A stretch of 47,557 bases of DNA from Planctomycetota bacterium (lineage in GTDB: Bacteria > Planctomycetota > Brocadiia > JAADGH01), in assembly GCA_013152475.1 (NCBI GenBank), contig JAADGH010000182.1, positions 1 through 47,557 of the forward strand, read 5' to 3'. The notes beneath the pieces are model-generated. The model saw nothing but the letters and a program-made list of their open reading frames with translations. It had not been told where the DNA came from and made no database searches. Positions 42,424 to 47,557 of the stretch are shown piece by piece. Position 1 is the stretch's first letter. Each line of letters starts with the position of its first letter. A program made the translations under genes and the position numbers.

Positions 42424-43854
42424 TCATCCTTTCAGCACCGCCAGCGGGCGCAGCTTGGCCACCACCTCCGCCAGCCCCGCATTGACGACAATGCGAATGA
42501 CGTGGTCAATGTCTTTGTAGGCCTGCGGCGCCTCCTCTTTGATCATGTGCCGGTTGGCGCAGATCAACTTGATGCCCTCCATGCTCTTCCGGAAGTCCTC
42601 GTCGCTGATCTTGCCGGGGCGGAGCACCTTCCCCTTGCGCGTCACCTTCCCCCGCGCCGCCGTGCGCGACATGCACCGGCCGGCGCCGTGGTTGACGCTG
42701 TACAGACTCTCAACCGACTCCTCCTTCCCCACCAGCACGTAGCTCGCCGTCCCCATCGAACCGGGAATCAGCACCGGCTGGCCGGTCTTCTCGAACCGCG
42801 TGCCCTGCATCCGGCTCGGCGGGAAGGCCCGCGTCGCGCCTTTACGGTGCACCCACAGCGATCGCCCCTCGAAGCTCTCATGCTTCGCCATGTTGTGCGG
42901 CACATCGTAAATAATCGGCAGGGGCATGTCGCCGTAGTGATGGCGCAGGTTCTTCCGAATGAATACGGTCATCAACTGGCGATTGACGAATGCGAAATTC
43001 GCGGCTGCGTTCATCGCGCCGATGTAATCCTGCCCCGCTTTGTCGTGGACCGAAAGGAAGCACAGGTCCCGGCTCGGCGCGCGGTCGCCGCTGGCCTTTT
43101 GGGCCCGCTTCGAGTAATCGCCGCAGACCTGGTGGCCCAGCCCGCGAGACCCGGAATGGAGCATGACGACAAGCTGCTTCTCGCGCAGGCCGAATTTCTC
43201 CGCCAGCTCTGTGTTGTGGACCGCTTCGACAACCTGCATCTCCAGGAAATGGTTTCCGCCGCCCAGCGTGGCCAGTTGCTTCATGCCCCGCTGAATGGCA
43301 TGGTCGGAGACGGCGCGATAGTTTCCCGCCATCGCCCCGTTTTCCTCGATACACTCGATGTCCTCTTTCTCCTGCTCGGAATCACGCGCCTCCCACACGC
43401 GGCCCGTCTCGCCCCCGGCGACTTCGGCAAGCCCCCTCATCCCTTCATTCAGGATGACCTCGAACTTGTCCCGCGGCAGGCCGACGTTCGTCTTCCCCTC
43501 GCCGAGAGGAATGTCGCGGGCGATGGAGCCAGCCAGTTCGTCGATGTCCACGTCCGCCGCATCCATCGGCGTCGTGATGACCCTCATGCCGCAGTTGATG
43601 TCGTAGCCCACCGCCGCCGGAACGATGTAGTCCTCCAGGGCCACAACGACCCCGATCGGCACACCGTACCCGAAGTGCATGTCCGGCGTGCCAATGGCCC
43701 GGAACACGCCGGGGAGATGCGTCGCGTCGCGGAGCTGATCAATGGCGCCGCTTTCGATCTGGCCCGCCATCTTCTCGTCGGCGTAGATCAGGGCATCTAC
43801 TTTCATGCCCCCGGACTTTTCGACCAGCAGCCGGTTGGGATCGATTCGTTTCAT
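42424..43854 (-). CDS. rtcB: RNA-splicing ligase RtcB
   Basis: 476 residues from ATG 43854; GAGGA lies 8 nt upstream and overlaps the stop of the zinc-ribbon gene. Joins 2',3'-cyclic phosphate (or 3'-phosphate) ends to 5'-OH ends using GTP and two Mn ions. All key residues are visible: Cys88 (YDINCGMRV), Asn201-His202 (GGGNHFLEMQ), His233 (MLHSGSRGLGHQ), His320 (DVPHN), and the guanylylated His389 (VNHGAGRCMSR). Length and order match the archaeal-type enzyme. No archease gene (RtcB activator) is adjacent. The likely role is repair of toxin-cleaved tRNA or rRNA. Co-transcribed with the zinc ribbon and possibly controlled by the leader at 44044-44252. Confidence 0.97.
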   Translation of the reverse strand: MKRIDPNRLLVEKSGGMKVDALIYADEKMAGQIESGAIDQLRDATHLPGVFRAIGTPDMHFGYGVPIGVVVALEDYIVPAAVGYDINCGMRVITTPMDAADVDIDELAGSIARDIPLGEGKTNVGLPRDKFEVILNEGMRGLAEVAGGETGRVWEARDSEQEKEDIECIEENGAMAGNYRAVSDHAIQRGMKQLATLGGGNHFLEMQVVEAVHNTELAEKFGLREKQLVVMLHSGSRGLGHQVCGDYSKRAQKASGDRAPSRDLCFLSVHDKAGQDYIGAMNAAANFAFVNRQLMTVFIRKNLRHHYGDMPLPIIYDVPHNMAKHESFEGRSLWVHRKGATRAFPPSRMQGTRFEKTGQPVLIPGSMGTASYVLVGKEESVESLYSVNHGAGRCMSRTAARGKVTRKGKVLRPGKISDEDFRKSMEGIKLICANRHMIKEEAPQAYKDIDHVIRIVVNAGLAEVVAKLRPLAVLKG

Positions 43855-43864
43855 CGCAATATCC

Positions 43865-43999
43865 TCACACCACTGCGCACTTCTGCCGCGCGCGGCCCTT
43901 GGCCTGCAGCCTGGCGCGGCATTGCGCGCAAATGAATTTCTCCTCGCCTTGCTTGCGAGTGATCCTATCTGCCTTTCTTCCGCACTGCTCACACTTCAT
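43865..43999 (-). CDS. Short zinc-ribbon protein preceding rtcB
   Basis: 44 residues, ATG 43999 to TGA 43865, missed by length cut-offs. The start is MKCEQCGRKADRI, followed after a charged loop by KFICAQCRARLQ. The two CxxC knuckles sit 20 residues apart and form a rubredoxin-like zinc ribbon with a basic C-terminal tail (KGRARQKC). AAGGTAAGG precedes the ATG. The TGA is only 10 bp from the rtcB start, and the rtcB ribosome site overlaps it (TGAGGA). This indicates tight co-expression, which argues for a role with RNA ligase as an RNA-binding or metal-handling partner, or as a regulator. No known family was recognised. Confidence 0.72.
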   Translation of the reverse strand: MKCEQCGRKADRITRKQGEEKFICAQCRARLQAKGRARQKCAVV

Positions 44000-44043
44000 T
44001 GTACCTTACCTTCATTTTTCGCGTCCAACAAAATTCCCCAATG

Positions 44044-44077
44044 AAAAAGCCCCGAGGCTTTCGGTCCTCAGGGCTTT
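44044..44077 (-). terminator. Intrinsic terminator between leader RNA and zinc-ribbon/rtcB
   Basis: On the minus strand, arm AAAGCCCTGAGG (44077-44066), loop ACCGAAAG, arm CCTCGGGGCTTT (44057-44046), then T run to 44044. Eleven of twelve positions pair. It ends 45 nt before the zinc-ribbon ATG. Confidence 0.85.
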
Positions 44078-44105
44078 GATGTCATTTGCGTCTGCAACAA
44101 AAACC

Positions 44106-44204
44106 CTAAGACCCACCTCCTTCCGACGAGCCGCACCAGCCACGGCAACAGCCCGTGAAGCCACTCGTCATCGAGGTTCCCGAATTGTATGTCGCAGATA
44201 ACAT
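44106..44204 (-). CDS. Putative 32-residue Gly/Ser/Cys-rich leader peptide inside the structured RNA
   Basis: ATG 44204 to TAG 44106, 32 codons, with AGGGA 7-8 nt upstream. The product starts MLSATYNSGT and ends TGCCRGWCGSSEGGGS: eight Gly, seven Ser, four Thr, three Cys, one Trp. The Cys codons lie in the strongest RNA hairpin. Placement between promoter and terminator is that of an attenuation leader peptide, with Cys-Cys-Arg-Gly-Trp-Cys as candidate stalling codons. A peptide precursor is a weaker option, since no modifying enzyme is adjacent. It may also be chance coding within a functional RNA. Confidence 0.4.
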   Translation of the reverse strand: MLSATYNSGTSMTSGFTGCCRGWCGSSEGGGS

Positions 44205-44258
44205 CGCCTGTTCCCTGGAGATAAACTTTCCCAGGCCCTCTCGCCTCACTGTGGAGGG

Positions 44259-44287
44259 ATTATAGGACCTACTCCCCTTTGTGTCAA
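44259..44287 (-). promoter_or_regulatory. Perfect consensus sigma70 promoter of the rtcB leader
   Basis: Minus strand TTGACA (44282-44287), exactly 17 bp, TATAAT (44259-44264). It is the only twelve-of-twelve match found in the window. Transcription should start at A44252. The promoter sits in the 85 bp between the UroD-like stop (44338) and the leader. Confidence 0.88.
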
Positions 44288-44337
44288 GTAAGAAACAAAT
44301 TTTCCTGCACATTGCCTCGCTGTAAGCCATGCCCTGC

Positions 44338-45399
44338 CTACAGGTTGCCGCCGAACTCCTCGGCCACCTCGACCAGGGCGATGAAGTTGCGGGCGGCGTG
44401 CTCGGTGAATGTGCCGGAGGTCGTCCCGCCGAGGATGTGGCCCTCGATTCCATAGGCCTCTAAGTTCGCCCGGGCCATGGCCTTCACCTCATCCTCGGAG
44501 TACTTGCCGAGGACCTCCATGTCGTCCAGGTTGCCGAGGATCGTGAACCGGCCGTCAATGATCTCCTTCGCCCTGGCCAGGTCGGCATCGCCCCACGGCG
44601 GCGCTTCGAGGGGATCGAGCACGTCGAAGCCCAGCTCGACATAGTCGGCGAGGTACCGCATGATCGGGCCGTGGTTGTGGTAGAAGACCACGCCGCCGTA
44701 GCGGTGGATGATGGCGATAATCTCTGTGTCGAAGTCCTTCAGCAGGGGGCCAACCGCGCTGGGGCCGAGCTGCACGCTGACATACTCCCCGCCGACCATC
44801 CGGAAGGCATCGACCCCAGCCTTGCACAGCTCCTCCGCGGCATAGCGCTGTCGCTCGGCGGCGACCGACACGAGTTGGACAATCACGTCGGGATGCTCGA
44901 TCCACTGGATGCAGAATTCTTCGGGCGAGAACCACGAGGCGGGAACGCAGACGGGGTTGCCCCCGAAGGCCGCGCTCACCAGGGCCTGACCGCCGATCTC
45001 CTCTCGCTCCTGGTGGAATGCGTCGGCGTTGATGTCGGGCGGTTCGTAGGGGATGGACAAAAGTTTCTCCACGTCCTCCGGGCCTTTGAGAGGGAACTCA
45101 ATCGTCGCGGAAGTGATATCCGTCTTCTGCCTGCGGCGGACGAGCTCGCCCTTGGGAGTCTCGATGAGGGTGGTGGTGATGTCACCCTCGGTGATCGTCT
45201 CTGTCTTCACGAGCTTGCCAAGGAAGGGGTCGCACCCGCCCGCGCCGATGATCGGGTCGGTTTTTTCGAGGAGTTCCTTGTGCATCGCACTGTCCGGGGG
45301 AAACTTGCCCAGGCCCCACGGCGTCACCGGCACGCGGTCCACCTTCTCACGACGTGCCGCGGCAAGGATTCGTTCGCGGGAGTTAATGGATCCCTCCAA
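44338..45399 (-). CDS. Uroporphyrinogen decarboxylase-like (UroD/MtaA-type) protein
   Basis: 353 residues. NSRERILAAARREKVDRVPVTPW is the standard opening of the UroD superfamily. Later motifs are GVDAFRMVGGEYVS, VFYHNHGPIMRYLADYVELGFDVLDPLEAP and GRFTILGNLD. The HxHG segment takes the place of the corrinoid/zinc-methyltransferase His/Cys signature. It lacks the arginines of true HemE and is not expected to make haem. Such paralogues act as methyl- or demethylating enzymes or as sugar/lactone enzymes of unknown reaction. The start is odd: TTG 45399 (AAGG 5 nt upstream), or ATT 45387 after GGAGGG. It is the last gene of the four-gene operon. Confidence 0.85.
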   Translation of the reverse strand: MEGSINSRERILAAARREKVDRVPVTPWGLGKFPPDSAMHKELLEKTDPIIGAGGCDPFLGKLVKTETITEGDITTTLIETPKGELVRRRQKTDITSATIEFPLKGPEDVEKLLSIPYEPPDINADAFHQEREEIGGQALVSAAFGGNPVCVPASWFSPEEFCIQWIEHPDVIVQLVSVAAERQRYAAEELCKAGVDAFRMVGGEYVSVQLGPSAVGPLLKDFDTEIIAIIHRYGGVVFYHNHGPIMRYLADYVELGFDVLDPLEAPPWGDADLARAKEIIDGRFTILGNLDDMEVLGKYSEDEVKAMARANLEAYGIEGHILGGTTSGTFTEHAARNFIALVEVAEEFGGNL

Positions 45400-45414
45400 T
45401 ATGCCTTATCTGTT

Positions 45415-46203
45415 CTATAGGTCGCATGAGTCGATGCCCAGAACATGCTTGGCGTTGAGGCCGAGGATGTCGCGCTTGTCGTCGTCACTGATCCGCGCGC
45501 AGAGCACCTGGCCGATCTGCGGGGCGAGGGCGATGAAGGGGATGTCCGACCCGAACAACACCCGGTCGGCCCCCACCCGCTCCACGAACGCTTCGACCCA
45601 GTTGTAGCCCACCTGCGACGTGGCCAGGTCGAGGAACACATTCTCCCGCGCGTTGGCGGCCTCAACGTAGGCCCCGAAGTCCACCACCCCCGAGTGGCCG
45701 AGGAGGAATTTCGCATTTGGGTACGTTTCACCGAGCTTGACGAAGACCTTTGCATCATTCCCCCAGGTATGCGCCAGGACGGCCCAGCCGAGATCATTCG
45801 CGATCTCGAAAGCCGGCGCGTATCGGCTGTCGTCGTACGGGACCTTGTGCATGCTGTGCATCTTGACGTTCTTCATGCCCTTCTGCCGGCAGCGTTCGAT
45901 CTCGTCGGCCACACCGTCCGGGTAGTTCGGGTTCACCCCGATGTACGGCGCGAAGCGTCCGGGATACTTCTGTATCGCCTCTGCGGCCAGGTCGTTGCCG
46001 AGGATAAAGTCCGGGCCGATGCAGGCATGGGAGCAGGGACAGACCACATCGACTCCGATGTGATCCATCACCCCGATCATGCCGTCAGCATCGTTCTGGG
46101 GGATGAAAAAGTTGTACCACGGGCCAAGGTGGGCGTGGACGTCGATGACAAGCTCCCCCTCCAGTTTCTTACCGAGGCAGGCATGGTCCATCAGAGTCAT
46201 CAT
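45415..46203 (-). CDS. Amidohydrolase (amidohydrolase_2 family), metal-site intact
   Basis: 262 residues from ATG 46203; the frame is open to 46644 but GAGGAGG lies 7 nt before this ATG, which overlaps the previous stop as ATGA. The metal motif DVHAHLGPW supplies His23 and His25. Further ligand regions are KMHSMHKVPYDD, VLAHTWGND, FLLGHSGVVDFG and FGSDIPFIAL (final Asp). This is the full set for a mononuclear metal-dependent hydrolase or decarboxylase of the ACMSD/isoprenylcysteine-like branch. Probably opens a lactone or cleaves a small carboxylate in the pathway of its operon. Forms a tandem with the degenerate paralogue upstream. Confidence 0.9.
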   Translation of the reverse strand: MMTLMDHACLGKKLEGELVIDVHAHLGPWYNFFIPQNDADGMIGVMDHIGVDVVCPCSHACIGPDFILGNDLAAEAIQKYPGRFAPYIGVNPNYPDGVADEIERCRQKGMKNVKMHSMHKVPYDDSRYAPAFEIANDLGWAVLAHTWGNDAKVFVKLGETYPNAKFLLGHSGVVDFGAYVEAANARENVFLDLATSQVGYNWVEAFVERVGADRVLFGSDIPFIALAPQIGQVLCARISDDDKRDILGLNAKHVLGIDSCDL

Positions 46204-46952
46204 GGCCGCACCTCCTCGATCATCCGCCGCAGGTTGCCCCCGGCGATCTTGACCTTGTCCTCGTCCGGGATGCGGGCATACATGACGTGCGCGATGGCCG
46301 CGCCCGCTGTGAAGTGCGGCCAGTTCGTGCCGAAGAGATACCGCTCCGCGCCGAAGCGCGGGCAGGCGTCCTCCAGCCCGCAGTGGGTGGTCTGCATCGA
46401 CGTGTCCACGTGGTGATTCTTGTGCCTCTCCCAGATGGCATAGAGCTCGCGGAGGGAGCGATAGCCCACGTGGGTCGAGATGACAGGAAGATTGGAATGG
46501 CTGCCACAAATCGCTGCTGCCTGGCCCAGCGACACCTCGCTCGTGTCGAGAAAGAGGGGAATGCGATGCTTCTCCAGCTCGGCGAGGATGGATCCGCAGG
46601 TCATCTCGTTCATGGGAAATGCCTGCGTCTTCGGCCACATCCACGCCGCGCGGCAGCCGGCCTCCAGCATCCTGCCCACAGCCTCCTCGGCTGTGCCCTG
46701 CTCGCGGGTGGCGGCGGGGAGAAAAGCGAAGCTGCCGTGGAGCGCCGGCCGACCGTCGGTCTCACGAAGGAGACAATCGTTGCCGACGTTCGGGTCGTAC
46801 TCCTTGGAGTTGGCGTGGTGAACGAGGGTATCCTTGATGCCGAAGTAGTCCATGTCCGTCAGAAGGTCTTCGGTCTTGTAAGGTTCCTTCTCGTCGGTCA
46901 CGGTCCGGCGGCCGATCATGGCCCGGCAGTCGAAGAAGTCGATCTTGCTCAT
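46200..46952 (-). CDS. Amidohydrolase-fold protein lacking the canonical metal ligands
   Basis: 250 residues from ATG 46952, which overlaps the previous stop as ATGA. The fold matches amidohydrolase_2, but the first strand reads KIDFFDCRAMIGRR where HxH should be, and the last motif is YLFGTNWPH, with Asn replacing the usual Asp of GSDxP. Middle segments VISTHVGYRS and FLDTSEVS remain. Either a metal-independent or differently metallated enzyme, or a non-catalytic partner of the intact paralogue encoded immediately downstream. The DxNxxLG-type first motif recurs in planctomycete-like genomes as far as I recall, so it is unlikely to be sequencing error. Confidence 0.85.
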   Translation of the reverse strand: MSKIDFFDCRAMIGRRTVTDEKEPYKTEDLLTDMDYFGIKDTLVHHANSKEYDPNVGNDCLLRETDGRPALHGSFAFLPAATREQGTAEEAVGRMLEAGCRAAWMWPKTQAFPMNEMTCGSILAELEKHRIPLFLDTSEVSLGQAAAICGSHSNLPVISTHVGYRSLRELYAIWERHKNHHVDTSMQTTHCGLEDACPRFGAERYLFGTNWPHFTAGAAIAHVMYARIPDEDKVKIAGGNLRRMIEEVRP

Positions 46953-47557
46953 TGCGCCGACGTCGCCTCCCATGTTTCCATGACGTACTCCCGGCTCTGG
47001 CGAATCCCCTCCTCGCCCTTCGCCCCGCCCACCTCCATGGAAATCCATCCGTCATAGCCGGCGCTCTTTAGAATCTTGAAGATTTCAGGAAAGGGCACGA
47101 TCCCCTGCCCGATGGGGCAGTGCGTCCCGTTCGAGAGGCGGTCGCTGGCGTGGACATGGACCACATGGTCTCTGACTTCCCTCGCCAGGCGGACCGGATC
47201 GTCACCGGCCAGCAACGCATTGGACGTATCCAGGTTCACCTTCAGGTCGGGCTGATTCACGCGGCGTAGGATGTCGAGGAAGTCGTCGATCTTGAGCCCC
47301 ACCTCGGGGTGGTTCTCCATGGCAAGGGTGACGCCGTACTTCGCGGCGAAGGGAATCAGCTCGCGCAGGGCGCGGACGACGTAGTTGATCTGCATGTCGC
47401 GGGTCGATCCGATACGCCACTTGCCGGGAACGATGCGGACGTTGGTCGTGCCGATGATCGCCGCCACCTCGATGCTGCGCCTGATCATATCCACGGCCAC
47501 CTGCCACTCGTTGACGTCGGTATTGGCGATGTTGCCGTAGGTGGTGAGCATGGAGAT
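46949..47557 (-). CDS. Sugar phosphate isomerase/epimerase-like TIM barrel, N-terminus beyond window
   Basis: About 202 codons are present and the frame is open to the edge. The ATG at 47551 lies inside the conserved LTTYGNIANTD segment, so it is not the start. Motifs: NVRIVPGKWRIG, YGVTLAMENHPEVG, LKVNLDTSNALLAGD, HVVHVHASDRLSNG and YDGWISMEVGGAKGEEG, giving the Glu, Asp, His and Glu metal ligands of the AP_endonuc_2 fold. It is coupled by ATGA overlap to the degenerate amidohydrolase. A second, unrelated-locus paralogue of the enzyme at 3160. Confidence 0.9.
   Translation of the reverse strand: MSMLTTYGNIANTDVNEWQVAVDMIRRSIEVAAIIGTTNVRIVPGKWRIGSTRDMQINYVVRALRELIPFAAKYGVTLAMENHPEVGLKIDDFLDILRRVNQPDLKVNLDTSNALLAGDDPVRLAREVRDHVVHVHASDRLSNGTHCPIGQGIVPFPEIFKILKSAGYDGWISMEVGGAKGEEGIRQSREYVMETWEATSAQ

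Larger units (their letters stand above)
44044..44252 (-). ncRNA. About 209 nt structured leader or small RNA upstream of rtcB
   Basis: Bounded by a perfect promoter and a strong terminator. Visible folds: CCUGG (44235-44231) with CCAGG (44218-44214), which would hide an AGGGA ribosome site; GACGAG (44169-44164) with CUCGUC (44130-44125); and inside it CACGG (44157-44153) with CCGUG (44145-44141) around a 7-nt loop. The 5' UGAGGC (44248-44243) can also pair with the terminator arm GCCUCG (44058-44053). It does not match SRP, tmRNA, RNase P, or the TPP, SAM, cobalamin, FMN, glycine or c-di-GMP riboswitch consensus as I know them. Either an attenuator for the genes below it or a free sRNA such as a divergent 6S-like RNA. 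Confidence 0.65.

Noticed and set aside
42502..43935. 477-codon ORF antisense to rtcB
   Set aside because: RtcB catalytic residues are all intact on the other strand; this frame is a mirror artefact.
44106..44150. Possible SRP RNA because of UCGGAAGG near 44126-44118 in the leader
   Set aside because: The CGGAAG tetraloop context is there, but the conserved asymmetric AGCAG strand and matching stem are missing.
44106..44453. 115-codon ORF overlapping the UroD-like stop and running through the rtcB leader
   Set aside because: It crosses the consensus promoter and has no ribosome site at its start. Only its last 32 codons have translation signals.
1..47557. CRISPR array, tRNA, rRNA, prophage or restriction system
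   Set aside because: No regularly spaced repeats, no cloverleaf or conserved rRNA segments noticed, and no phage or nuclease-methylase genes seen on reading both strands. A tRNAscan/CRISPR search would confirm.

Overview
The window is high-GC bacterial chromosome, probably from an uncultured member of the planctomycete/verrucomicrobial/lentisphaeral or Hydrogenedentes/Sumerlaea type. This rests on gene content, not on a marker gene. The content includes many secreted carbohydrate-active proteins, a formylglycine sulfatase with a Tat signal, two heparinase II/III-like (DUF4962-type) proteins, FecR-domain proteins, UroD-like and AP-endonuclease-fold TIM barrels, and no SusC/SusD pair. There are no rRNA, tRNA, CRISPR or phage genes. 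The one trace of a mobile element is the start of a Y1 transposase at the left edge.

Layout. 1-104: truncated REP-associated (IS200-like) transposase. 312-3150: heparinase-like lyase and a small two-helix membrane protein. 3160-5965, minus: sugar isomerase/epimerase, zinc-type dehydrogenase and EamA transporter. 6102-8862: an unknown basic protein translationally coupled to a sulfatase, then a frameshifted and truncated secreted-protein gene. 8961-10667, minus: unknown secreted barrel protein with a C-terminal carbohydrate-binding-like domain. 10846-22679, plus: five consecutive secreted or glycan-active genes (GH5-like, SGNH esterase, GH130 phosphorylase, GH20 hexosaminidase, and a giant protein with a GH101/GH129-like arrangement). 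22785-28691, plus: universal stress protein, ADP-forming acyl-CoA synthetase, BioD-like/DRTGG protein and a secreted alpha/beta hydrolase. 28815-32564, minus: alginate-export-like beta-barrel followed by two FecR-type proteins. 32710-36080: divergent epimerase and second heparinase-like protein sharing overlapping promoters. 36090-42382: PEGA/TPR lipoprotein, a 1316-residue clan GH-A protein and a small lipoprotein. 42424-44287, minus: a consensus promoter, a short structured RNA carrying a Cys-rich 32-codon ORF, an intrinsic terminator, a 44-residue zinc ribbon too short for most gene callers, and rtcB. 44338-47557, minus: a four-gene catabolic operon (TIM-barrel isomerase, two amidohydrolases, UroD-like protein) stitched by ATGA overlaps.

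How it fits together. Lyases, a sulfatase, an esterase and several glycosidases point to breakdown of a sulfated or acetylated, amino-sugar-containing glycan. A phosphorylase, isomerases and dehydrogenases would channel the sugars inward. ADP-forming acyl-CoA synthetase could recover ATP from acetyl-CoA at the end of fermentation. The substrate is inferred, not shown.

The most unusual element is the rtcB leader. A perfect TTGACA-17-TATAAT promoter is followed by about 209 nt of foldable RNA ending in a strong terminator placed just upstream of the zinc-ribbon/rtcB pair. It is either a stand-alone small RNA or an attenuator controlling RNA ligase.
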